Shown here piece by piece: positions 24,000-32,016 of a stretch of 38,023 nucleotides of DNA. The stretch is taken from the NCBI GenBank assembly GCA_031270605.1, contig JAISXG010000068.1:1-38023 (forward strand). Direction: 5' to 3'. Made by a program: the position numbers and the translations under genes. The notes beneath the pieces are model-generated. The model saw nothing but the letters and a program-made list of their open reading frames with translations, searched no databases and was not told the origin of the DNA. Numbering within the stretch: position 1 is the stretch's first letter; each line of letters opens with the position of its first letter. This DNA is from Oscillospiraceae bacterium (lineage in GTDB: Bacteria > Bacillota > Clostridia > Oscillospirales > Acutalibacteraceae).

Positions 24000-26225
24000 T
24001 TATAACCGCGGTGTAGTCACCACGGGCCGTTCTGTAACCGAAGTGGGCGGTTCATAATTATTTACATAAAGAACGATTTCCTGCGTCAGCTCATGCTTGA
24101 CGGAGGTGCTCGGCTCGGGGCTCTGAATCACGACAATGCCCTTGGCATATCTGGAATCCGAAGTGTACCGAATTGTGATGTTTGACTCGCTGAAGCCTGC
24201 TGAGAGCAGCTTTTGCTTTGCGGCGTCCAGCGACAGCATCGTCACAGAAGGAATGTATTCCTTGCGCACATATCTGCCGGGGCCTTGTTTTGTAACAGTC
24301 GGCGGGTCTTTGGTGAAGTCGATCTTGCCCTCATAATATACAACGTCGTCATCCAAATAAATCTTATAACTGTTGTCGGCACCCGAGCCTGTGAAGGTCA
24401 CGGTATATTCAGTGCCGTCAAGCGACACATTGTTTGACGAAACCACGCTGCCGTTTAAATATACAACCAGCGTTTCACTCGCGCCGTTGTAGCGGGGCAG
24501 GTTGAATTTCAATTCTGCGGTTCCCGTTTCGGGAACGCCGCTACCGATAAACAGGTTGACCTTCGTGTCTTTGCCGACGACAGCGCCCTCTTCGGGTGTG
24601 TGGCGCATAACAAGGCCCTTTTCCGCCGCGGTGCTGGGAACTTCCTTGACCTCGCCCTCTTTCAGACTCAGCCGCAGCAGTTCGCCGCGCACAACATCCA
24701 GTTCTTTGCCCACAAAACTCGGCACAGTAACAGAATTGAGGTTTTTTGAATTCACAAAAACGATCACGGTGCGGTCTTTCGCGGCAAGCGTGCCCACCGC
24801 AGGGTCCGTTCTTGTGACAAGTCCGTCCTGCTTTGTTTCGTCATAGGTCTGCTCGGGGACTGTGACAGGGCTGAGGAAGCCCGCGTCCTTCAGCCTTTGC
24901 ACGGCAACCTCATAATTCAGCCCGACCACCTCGGGCACAGGCAGCTGCGTGGCATTGTCGACCACCGTCAGTTTGATCACGGAACCAACGGATACCATGG
25001 TTCGTGCCTCAACCGATTGCTTTGTAATGATACCGTCCTGCAAATCGGTGTTCGTCACGGTTTCTTTCTCAAACTTAAACCGGTCACTGTAATCCTTTTC
25101 CACCTGCTCATACATTTGATTCACAAAATAAGGCACTTCCACCTTTTCTTTTCCAAAAAACATTTTAAAAACAAAATATCCGCCGATGCTCAGCGCAATC
25201 AAACCGACCACAACAGCCGTAATGAGCACCGGCAGCGCCACCACACGCTGTTTTTGCTGGGTTTCGGGCGCGTCTTCAAACTCTTCCTCAGCAAAAGAAT
25301 CAAAACCGGTGTTATTCACTTGAACGGGCGGGGCCGGCGGCACATAATTCACGCGCGGCGGCTCTGAATAATAGGAATAATCAAATTTGATCGCGGGGTT
25401 GCGCTTGAACTCGTCAAGGTCAAGCAGCATTTCGGCCGCGGTCTGATAGCGGTCATATTTATTTTTTTGCATCGCGCGCAGCGTGATCTGCTCAAGGCCG
25501 ATGGGGATGTTCGGATTGATCTGCCGCGGCTTTTGCGCCTCGGACTGCACCTGCATGAGCGCGACGGAAACCGCACTGTCTGACTGAAACGGCAGCTGCC
25601 CCGTGAGCATTTCATAGAGCACGACGCCCATGGAATAAATGTCCGTCTTATTATCCGTCATTTCGCCGCGGGCCTGCTCGGGGCTGATATAATGCACAGA
25701 GCCGATCGCGCCCGTTTCGGCAAGCGTGCGCGTTTCGCCCCTGCTGAAGCGCGCAATGCCGAAATCGGTCACTTTGATATTGCCGTTTTGCAGCACCATA
25801 ATATTTTGGGGCTTGATGTCCCTGTGCACAACGCCCTTATCGTGGGCATGCTGCAGCGCGCGCAGGATCTGCGTTATGAAATGAATCGTTTCCTTCCAGT
25901 TCACAACACGCTGCTGCTCGATATATTCCTTGAGGGTGATGCCCTCGATAAACTCCATCACAATATATTGCAACCGGTCGCTGAAATAAAAATCAAAAAC
26001 CTTCACAATGTTCGGGTGTGAGAGGATCGCAATGGCGTTTGATTCATTTTTAAAGCGCCTGCGAAACTCCTCGTTTGCCAAAAACTCCTCTTTGAGGATT
26101 TTGATGGCAACGACTCTGTTTTCGATGTTGTCATATGCCTTATATACGATCGCCATGCCGCCCACGCCGACCACTTCACGGACTTCATAACGCCCGTTCA
26201 AAGTTTTCCCTATATAATTCTCCAT
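24000..26225 (-). CDS. prkC: PASTA-domain serine/threonine protein kinase
   Basis: 741 residues. Cytosolic kinase domain 1-275: catalytic Lys42 (VVAIKIL), HRDIKPQN with Asp136, DFG at 154-156. A Pro-rich juxtamembrane stretch, one membrane helix (about 329-356), and an outer region with three PASTA repeats in series (about 361-430, 430-500, 500-570). A beta domain (about 575-650) follows, then a fourth PASTA repeat (about 660-730). PASTA domains bind muropeptides; PrkC-type kinases govern cell-wall growth and, in Bacillus, spore germination. GGAAGG lies 8 bases before the ATG. Its phosphatase partner is directly upstream. The separated fourth PASTA repeat is a less common layout. Confidence 0.95.
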   Translation of the reverse strand: MENYIGKTLNGRYEVREVVGVGGMAIVYKAYDNIENRVVAIKILKEEFLANEEFRRRFKNESNAIAILSHPNIVKVFDFYFSDRLQYIVMEFIEGITLKEYIEQQRVVNWKETIHFITQILRALQHAHDKGVVHRDIKPQNIMVLQNGNIKVTDFGIARFSRGETRTLAETGAIGSVHYISPEQARGEMTDNKTDIYSMGVVLYEMLTGQLPFQSDSAVSVALMQVQSEAQKPRQINPNIPIGLEQITLRAMQKNKYDRYQTAAEMLLDLDEFKRNPAIKFDYSYYSEPPRVNYVPPAPPVQVNNTGFDSFAEEEFEDAPETQQKQRVVALPVLITAVVVGLIALSIGGYFVFKMFFGKEKVEVPYFVNQMYEQVEKDYSDRFKFEKETVTNTDLQDGIITKQSVEARTMVSVGSVIKLTVVDNATQLPVPEVVGLNYEVAVQRLKDAGFLSPVTVPEQTYDETKQDGLVTRTDPAVGTLAAKDRTVIVFVNSKNLNSVTVPSFVGKELDVVRGELLRLSLKEGEVKEVPSTAAEKGLVMRHTPEEGAVVGKDTKVNLFIGSGVPETGTAELKFNLPRYNGASETLVVYLNGSVVSSNNVSLDGTEYTVTFTGSGADNSYKIYLDDDVVYYEGKIDFTKDPPTVTKQGPGRYVRKEYIPSVTMLSLDAAKQKLLSAGFSESNITIRYTSDSRYAKGIVVIQSPEPSTSVKHELTQEIVLYVNNYEPPTSVTERPVVTTPRL

Positions 26226-26306
26226 ATCAATGGCCTTCCTTTCTTGCCGAGGGGAAGCAGCTTTCCTTTATATCGTCCCTCACGATATGAAACGAACCCG
26301 CCTCCT

Positions 26307-26329
26307 GTTTAAAAACTGTGTTTTTAAAC
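26307..26329. repeat. Perfect hairpin across the phosphatase stop codon
   Basis: GTTTAAAAAC, loop TGT, GTTTTTAAAC: a perfect 10-base stem with a 3-base loop. It contains the TAA stop of the PP2C gene and lies before the kinase gene. It is A+T-rich and lacks a GC core, so it is not a strong terminator; it might mark a processing site between the two genes. Confidence 0.55.
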
Positions 26330-27088
26330 CGAACCCGCTCCCTGTTCATCGTTCAAAATTACAACCGCCGTAATATTGTCGCCCCCGCCGTTCTCGTTGG
26401 CCAACGCCACAAGACGGTCGGCATATGTTTCAAAAGCATCATTTTCCAAACATTCCCGAAACACATCCGCAATGGTTGCGTCACTCACAAAATTCGTCAG
26501 GCCGTCTGAACACAAGAGCAATGCGTCATTTTTGGCAAACGAAAAGGCCATGTAATCCACCTGCACGCTCGCGTCCACACCCAGCGCCCTTGTAATCATA
26601 TTGCGCTTGGGGTGGGTCAATGCCTCTTCTTTTGAAATGTGCCCGGTGTCAACCAGCGTCTGCACATAAGAGTGGTCGTGCGTGAGCTGCTCAATGCCCT
26701 TTTCATTCACGCAATAGACCCTGCTGTCGCCCACGTTTGAAATGTGCGCCGTACCGCCCTTGACGATCACAGCCACAACCGTCGTGCCCATGCCGAGCAG
26801 GCTTTCGTTGCTCATGCCCTCTTCAAAAATCTCTTTGTTCGCGTCACGGATCGCCTCCGCAAGCAAATCAGAAAACTCTTCCGCCTCAGGATTTTCTTTG
26901 TGGGCCGCAAAAATCCGTTCCGCAATAATTTCAACCGCGGCGGCGCTGGCCACATTGCCGGCGGCGTGCCCGCCCATGCCATCGCACACAACGGCAAAAC
27001 AAAACTCGTCAGAAAGGGCTTTGTAGTCATAGGAATCCTCGTTCATGGAACGAACCAGCCCTCTGTCTGTCTTTGCAATTATTCTCAC
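26324..27088 (-). CDS. prpC: PP2C-family protein serine/threonine phosphatase
   Basis: 254 residues. All PP2C metal-binding motifs are present: RSMNEDSY, VCDGMGGHAAG (two metal-binding Asp/Gly), HISNVGDSRVY, CSDGL and NGGGDNITAVVI. It reverses phosphorylation by the PASTA kinase encoded next. The start is GTG, placed directly after the rlmN TGA and 8 bases after AAGGAG, so translation is coupled to rlmN. 98 bases separate it from the kinase gene. Confidence 0.95.
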   Translation of the reverse strand: MRIIAKTDRGLVRSMNEDSYDYKALSDEFCFAVVCDGMGGHAAGNVASAAAVEIIAERIFAAHKENPEAEEFSDLLAEAIRDANKEIFEEGMSNESLLGMGTTVVAVIVKGGTAHISNVGDSRVYCVNEKGIEQLTHDHSYVQTLVDTGHISKEEALTHPKRNMITRALGVDASVQVDYMAFSFAKNDALLLCSDGLTNFVSDATIADVFRECLENDAFETYADRLVALANENGGGDNITAVVILNDEQGAGSV

Positions 27089-28135
27089 TCAAACCGCTCC
27101 TTCCGTGTCAGAAACCGTTCGCCGCAGCTGGCCGCATGACGCGTCAATGTCAAACCCGAGACGTCTGCGAACGGTGACGGCATAGCCTTTATTTGAAAGT
27201 GTTTCCACAAAAGTGTCGAGCCTTTTTGCCGAAGAGCTTTGCTGCCGCCTGCCCCGCACCTCATTGACGGGAATGAGGTTGATGTGGCAGAGAATACCCC
27301 GCAGCTTTGCCGCCAGCTCATTCGCGCACGCCTGAGTGTCGTTCACATCATGGATCATAACATATTCAAACGAAATCCTGCGGGACGTGACCTTCGCGTA
27401 TTTTCGGCAGGCTTCAAGCAGTTCATCCACACCCCATTTGCGGTTCACCGGCATAATTTGGCTGCGCAGCGCGTCGTTCGGCGCATGCAGCGAAACAGAC
27501 AAGGTCAGCTGGAGACGTTTCTCCATCAAATCATAAATCCTCGGCACAATGCCGCAGGTTGAAAGCGAAATGTTCCGCATGCCGATATGCAGGCCGTTTT
27601 CGTCAGAAACCAGCTCCAAAAACCGCAGCGTCTCTTCAAAATTATCAAGCGGCTCGCCCATGCCCATGAGCACAATGTGCGACACACGCACACCCATGTC
27701 CTTTTCAGCGGCATGGATCTGCCCGAGCATTTCAGAAGCATGGAGATTCCGCACGCAGCCGCCGATGGTCGAAGCGCAGAAGGTGCAGGCCATTTTGCAG
27801 CCCACCTGTGTTGAAACACAAAGGGTATACCCGTAGGAATACTGCATTAAAACAGATTCCACAAATTCGCCGTCATGAAGGCGAAAAAGGTACTTAACAG
27901 TATTATCATACTCGGAAATAAGTTTTTTTGCAATAGAACAGGCAAAAATTGTATACCGCTCGTTTAATTTTTCACGCAACTTCAGGGGTATATCCGTCAT
28001 TTCAGAGAATTCGGTCACCCCGGCCTTGTGCAGCCACTTATAAATCTGCCCTGCGCGAAAGGACGGCAGCCCCATTTCGGCAGCCGCGGCCCTGAGCTCG
28101 GGCATATTCAAAGATTTGATGTCCGTCTTTTGCAT
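27089..28135 (-). CDS. rlmN: Dual-specificity 23S rRNA/tRNA adenine C2-methyltransferase
   Basis: 348 residues. Radical SAM enzyme that methylates A2503 of 23S rRNA and A37 of some tRNAs. The cluster motif is CKMACTFC (CxxxCxxC). Other motifs are MGMGEPLDN, RNISLSTCGI with a catalytic cysteine, and a C-terminal part with the second conserved cysteine in DASCGQLRR. The ATG shares one base with the rsmB stop (TAATG). Same neighbours as in Bacillus. Confidence 0.96.
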   Translation of the reverse strand: MQKTDIKSLNMPELRAAAAEMGLPSFRAGQIYKWLHKAGVTEFSEMTDIPLKLREKLNERYTIFACSIAKKLISEYDNTVKYLFRLHDGEFVESVLMQYSYGYTLCVSTQVGCKMACTFCASTIGGCVRNLHASEMLGQIHAAEKDMGVRVSHIVLMGMGEPLDNFEETLRFLELVSDENGLHIGMRNISLSTCGIVPRIYDLMEKRLQLTLSVSLHAPNDALRSQIMPVNRKWGVDELLEACRKYAKVTSRRISFEYVMIHDVNDTQACANELAAKLRGILCHINLIPVNEVRGRRQQSSSAKRLDTFVETLSNKGYAVTVRRRLGFDIDASCGQLRRTVSDTEGAV

Positions 28136-29454
28136 TAGCCCATCCTTTCAAACTGTGCGATGAAAAATCCGTCCGAATGAAACATGTGGGGGAAAATCGT
28201 GAGCGACTTCCCCTCCGGCCTGTTCGGCAGCTGCGGCAACGTACAGACCTGCCGAAACAAGGGACTTTCCTGTAAAAACCGCTCGCACACGCCGTCATTT
28301 TCGGCCGGATTGAGCGTGCAGGTGGAATAGGTCAAAATGCCGCCGGTCTTCACAAACCGCGCGGAATTTTTTAAAATCGCAAGCTGCAGCGCGGGCAGCT
28401 CCGCTATTGCGCCGAGCGGTTTATATTTGATCTCCGGCTTGCGGCCCGCGACGCCAAAGCCCGAGCAGGGCACGTCGCAAAGCACACGGTCCGATTCCGG
28501 CAGCACGTCGGTTTCGCTCAAAGCGTCTCGCAGTCGCGCATGCAAAATTTCAACGCCGAGGCGCCGGGCACCCTCTTCCAGCAAGCGGATTTTATGTTCG
28601 TGAATGTCGCAGGCAATGACCTGCCCCTTGTTTTGCATGGCAATCGCCAAATGAAAGGACTTTCCGCCCGGCGCGGCGCACACGTCCAAAACCGTGTGCC
28701 CAGGCTGCGGCGCAACCGCCGCGGCACAAATTTGAGAGGAAAGATCCTGCACATAAAATAAGCCCTGCCGAAAAGTGTTCAACTCCGCAACATTCCCCTG
28801 ATAAGAAAGCGCAAAGGCCGTTTCGGGAAACACCATCGGCTCAATTTCCGCGCCTGTTCCCGGCAGCACGGCACGCAGGCCGTCAAAATCGGTTTTTAGG
28901 GTATTCAGACTGCCATAGGTGAATGGCCGCCCAAGCGAGCTTTCCATAATGCTCTCCGCGGTAGGTTCGCCATAAGAATCAATGAACATACGCACCGTCT
29001 CAATGGGATATGAATAACGCACTTTATAATATTCCAAAGAGTTTTCATCTTTGTTCGGACATACAACGCCGTTTTTATGCACACTGCGCAGCACGGCATT
29101 CACAAGCCCCGCAGCAAACGCGCTGCCGGATTTTTTTGCAAGCCCCACGCTTTCGTTCACTGCGGCCGAAGCCGGCACCTTTTCCATGAAGAGCATCTGA
29201 AACGCGCCCATGCGCAAAATCGTCAGCACCTGCGGCTTTAATTTTTTCAGGGGCTGCTTGAGGCAAAGCGAAAGCAAATAGTCGAGGGTATAAAGCCGCT
29301 CAAGAACGCCGCTCACAAGGCTATGCGCAAAGGCGGCGTCCCTCGCGTCCAAATCTGAACCGGCAAGGGTCTCTTTGAGCAAAAGGTTTGAATAGGCCCC
29401 GTCGCGCTCAACGCGGTTTAAAATATCAAAAGCCGTACGGCGCGCGTCGCCCAT
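28135..29454 (-). CDS. rsmB: 16S rRNA cytosine-967 C5-methyltransferase
   Basis: 439 residues. An N-terminal NusB-like helical domain (about 1-140) and a C-terminal Rossmann methyltransferase with SAM motif DVCAAPGGKSF, DVPCSGFGV (catalytic Cys) and TYSTCTLNPAEND (second Cys). The ATG lies just after GGGGAGG. Upstream is a MITE-like element that separates it from the metallopeptidase gene. Confidence 0.95.
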   Translation of the reverse strand: MGDARRTAFDILNRVERDGAYSNLLLKETLAGSDLDARDAAFAHSLVSGVLERLYTLDYLLSLCLKQPLKKLKPQVLTILRMGAFQMLFMEKVPASAAVNESVGLAKKSGSAFAAGLVNAVLRSVHKNGVVCPNKDENSLEYYKVRYSYPIETVRMFIDSYGEPTAESIMESSLGRPFTYGSLNTLKTDFDGLRAVLPGTGAEIEPMVFPETAFALSYQGNVAELNTFRQGLFYVQDLSSQICAAAVAPQPGHTVLDVCAAPGGKSFHLAIAMQNKGQVIACDIHEHKIRLLEEGARRLGVEILHARLRDALSETDVLPESDRVLCDVPCSGFGVAGRKPEIKYKPLGAIAELPALQLAILKNSARFVKTGGILTYSTCTLNPAENDGVCERFLQESPLFRQVCTLPQLPNRPEGKSLTIFPHMFHSDGFFIAQFERMG

Positions 29455-29498
29455 TCATTCGCCTCCCCTTTTTTACACTCTGCCAACGCTTCACATTC

Positions 29499-29662
29499 TA
29501 GGGCGTGTCTGAATATTGTCAACATGCCCATAATCGGTGCTTTTTGCGCCGCTCTGCGTTAAAAAATCTCGAAAATCGCCGAGATTTCCTTTAATTTTTT
29601 GCCTTGCTCGGCACAGAAATCACTTGATTTTGTGCACCTTGCCAATTTCCAGACACGCCCTA
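29499..29662. repeat. MITE-like palindromic element, second family
   Basis: 164 bases with terminal inverted repeats TAGGGCGTGTCTGAATATTG (left) and TAGGGCGTGTCTGGAAATTG (right, reverse complement). Inverted similarity continues for about 60 bases per arm (for example TGC-CA-AATC and TG-GCCG). TA at both ends fits a TA target, and the outer GGGCGTGTCTG resembles ends of IS5-type or related elements. No coding region. Its right-hand TA is part of the TAG stop of the metallopeptidase gene, and its left end is 45 bases from the rsmB start. Confidence 0.72.
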
Positions 29663-30379
29663 ATCTCTGCGGCTGCTGCCCCTGCCTAAAAACAGCAAAA
29701 CAAAGCGCAGCAAATTCGCAAGCGTCACGGCAAGCGCGGCGACATAGGTCAGCGCGGCGGCCGAAAGCACTTTTCTCGCACCACGGACTTCCTCATCTGT
29801 GCGCAAAAGGCCGGTTTCCTCAATCACCTGCATGGCCCTGCGGCTCGCGTTAAATTCAACGGGCAGCGTCACGAGCTGAAACACGGCAATCATCGAATAC
29901 AGCCCCAGGCCGGCATAGACAAGCCAGCCGAAGCCCATAAAATAGCCCAACAGCGCAAGCGGGATACCCGCATAAGAACCGATTGTGCTGACTTTAATAA
30001 TCGAATTGCGCACCTTGATCGGCGTATAGTTCTGCGCGTGCTGTGCCGCATGGCCCGCTTCGTGGCAGGCAATGCCCACGGCCGCCACGGTTTTTGAATT
30101 AAAAACAGCCTCGGAAAGGCGAATGACGTTGCTTCTCGGGTCATAGTGGTCTGAAAGGCGGCCACCCGTGACCTCAATGCGCACGTTCGTTATGCCGTAG
30201 TGGCGCAGCACCGCGGCAGCGGCCTGCGCGCCCGTGTAGCCGGAGCTGACATACATGCGCGACATTTTGGAATAGGCGCTCTTCACCCGAACCTGCGCCC
30301 AAAGCGAAAGCAGCAGCGCGGGCAGCACCAGCGCGATATAAAGCATTGTTGACTGAGGATCATAATAATAAAACGGCAT
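29660..30379 (-). CDS. YugP-type membrane zinc metallopeptidase
   Basis: 239 residues, Zn_peptidase_2 family (Bacillus YugP). The HExxH-type site is HEAGHAAQH (His106, Glu107, His110); SSGYTGAQAA and YDPRSNVIRLSE are family-conserved. N-terminal membrane helix (YIALVLPALLLSLWAQ) and three further helices. The substrate is not known. The ATG at 30379 (MPFYYYDP, a typical family start) lies after AAAGGA; an ATG at 30385 is also possible. It sits between fmt and rsmB, has its own promoter candidate, and its TAG stop lies in a MITE-like element, so its last residues could differ from relatives. Confidence 0.88.
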   Translation of the reverse strand: MPFYYYDPQSTMLYIALVLPALLLSLWAQVRVKSAYSKMSRMYVSSGYTGAQAAAAVLRHYGITNVRIEVTGGRLSDHYDPRSNVIRLSEAVFNSKTVAAVGIACHEAGHAAQHAQNYTPIKVRNSIIKVSTIGSYAGIPLALLGYFMGFGWLVYAGLGLYSMIAVFQLVTLPVEFNASRRAMQVIEETGLLRTDEEVRGARKVLSAAALTYVAALAVTLANLLRFVLLFLGRGSSRRD

Positions 30380-30408
30380 AAACATCCCATCCTTTCCCAA
30401 AAGCGAAA

Positions 30409-30436
30409 ATTATATTTTATGTTTCGTATGCAACAA
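30409..30436 (-). promoter_or_regulatory. Promoter candidate of the zinc metallopeptidase gene
   Basis: Minus strand: -35 TTGTTG (30431-30436), 16-base spacer, -10 TATAAT (30409-30414), 30 bases before the start. It lies in the 197-base gap after fmt, which is long for an otherwise compact series. Confidence 0.55.
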
Positions 30437-30576
30437 AAGCCGTATAGGCTCTATCTTATTATATATTTTAATGGTTAGCGAAAAATTAACGTTTCATAAA
30501 AAATTATGAATGTTTGTAGTCATTTTGTAATCTTTTGCGCTTCAGGTGCGCATACTATCAAAACAGGATTTTCAAT

Positions 30577-31485
30577 TTAAAGTTTGTTGCCGCGCAAAAA
30601 TTCCGCGGATGTCATGCGCTTTGCACCCTCGGCCTGCACCTCGGGCAAAAACAGCACCCGTCCGTCGCCGCAAACGGCAAACAGCCCCTCTTTTTTCGCA
30701 AAGAATGTGCCGTTACCCTGTGGCTTTTCATCTGTTTTGCGCGAAGAAAACAACTTTAAACGCTTGCCCGCCACCTCTGTGAGCGCGAGCGGCCAGGGCG
30801 CAAGCCCCCTGATTCTATTATGAATCGTTTCGGCAGGTAAATTCCAGTCAATCCATGACAGTTCACGCGAAAGAGACGGCGCATAAGTCGCATCGGCGTC
30901 ATTCTGCTTTTGCGGCACAACACTCCCCTCTTCAAGCCTTTCAAGGGTTTCCATAAGCAAATCGGGGCACAGAGCGGCAAGGCGGTCAAACAGCTCGCCT
31001 GATGTTTCATCCTCACCGACGGGCGTTGTTTTCACAAGCAGGATGTCACCGGTGTCAATCCCCTCGTTCATAAGCATAGTCGTCACACCGGTCTCTTTTT
31101 CGCCGTTGATCACAGTCCACTGAATGGGTGCGGCGCCGCGGTAACGGGGCAGAATGGAACCGTGCAGATTGACGCAGCCATAACGCGGAATGTCAAGAAT
31201 GGATTTCGGCAAAATCTTGCCATAGGCCGCGACGACCATCACATCGGGCCGTAAAGCGGAAAGCCGCTCAAACGCCTCGGGCGTTTTGAGGGTGGCAGGC
31301 TGATACACCTCCGCCCCGTGCGCTAAAGCAAGCTGCTTGACAGGAGGCGGTGTGAGAATTTGCCTACGCCCCACAGGCTTGTCCTGCTGCGTCACAACAA
31401 GCGGCACCTCATGCCGCGGGTCGTCAAACAGCGCCTGCAAAGAGCCCACGGCAAAATCCGGTGTGCCCATAAAAACAACTCTCAT
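30577..31485 (-). CDS. fmt: Methionyl-tRNA formyltransferase
   Basis: 302 residues. Formylates initiator Met-tRNA. The N-terminal formyl-transferase domain begins MRVVFMGTPDFAVG. The catalytic region is HGSILPRYRGAAPIQW with GETGVTTMxMxxGxDTGDIL-like downstream sequence; the C-terminal OB domain ends the protein. AAAGGA lies 10 bases before the ATG. Directly after def, its usual partner, whose product removes the formyl group. Confidence 0.96.
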   Translation of the reverse strand: MRVVFMGTPDFAVGSLQALFDDPRHEVPLVVTQQDKPVGRRQILTPPPVKQLALAHGAEVYQPATLKTPEAFERLSALRPDVMVVAAYGKILPKSILDIPRYGCVNLHGSILPRYRGAAPIQWTVINGEKETGVTTMLMNEGIDTGDILLVKTTPVGEDETSGELFDRLAALCPDLLMETLERLEEGSVVPQKQNDADATYAPSLSRELSWIDWNLPAETIHNRIRGLAPWPLALTEVAGKRLKLFSSRKTDEKPQGNGTFFAKKEGLFAVCGDGRVLFLPEVQAEGAKRMTSAEFLRGNKL

Positions 31486-31530
31486 ACAATACCATTCCTT
31501 TCCTGCCCTTCTTCACCCGGCAAGACTTCA

Positions 31531-31998
31531 TCAGTCTTCCCTGTGCCGCAGCACCTCACCGGGCGCAAGCTTTTCGCTGAACAAAATACCGTTGGTGTGG
31601 TCGATTTCGTGGCAGAAACAGCGGGCTTTTAAATCCTCAACTTTATAAATGTGCCAATGGCCGTCCCTGTCCTGCGCTTTGATTTTCACGGTGAAGGGGC
31701 GCAGCGTCACACCCACCCTGCCGGGCAGCGAAAGGCAGCCCTCGGCAACCTTTTGCTCACCCTCCCCCGAAATCACTTCCGGGTTCACAAGCTCCAAAAG
31801 CCCGTCGCCCGTGTCAACCACGACAACGCGCTTGAGCACACCCACCTGAACGGCGGCGAGCCCGACGCCCTCCTCTTTTTTCAGCGTTTCATACATATCA
31901 TCAAGCAGGCAGTGGAGTTTGTCGTCAAACACATCCACCGTCCTGCTTTTTTTCTTCAGGATCGGGTCTTCATCCACCCGGATTTTTCTGATTGCCAT
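31531..31998 (-). CDS. def: Peptide deformylase
   Basis: 155 residues. The three motifs are complete: GVGLAAVQVG, EGCLSLPG (metal-binding Cys) and CHEIDHTNGIL (HExxH with two metal-binding histidines and the catalytic Glu). Removes N-formyl from new proteins. Lies between priA and fmt with short gaps, as in most Firmicutes. Confidence 0.97.
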   Translation of the reverse strand: MAIRKIRVDEDPILKKKSRTVDVFDDKLHCLLDDMYETLKKEEGVGLAAVQVGVLKRVVVVDTGDGLLELVNPEVISGEGEQKVAEGCLSLPGRVGVTLRPFTVKIKAQDRDGHWHIYKVEDLKARCFCHEIDHTNGILFSEKLAPGEVLRHRED

Positions 31999-32016
31999 AT
32001 GCGGTTTCCTGTCCTT

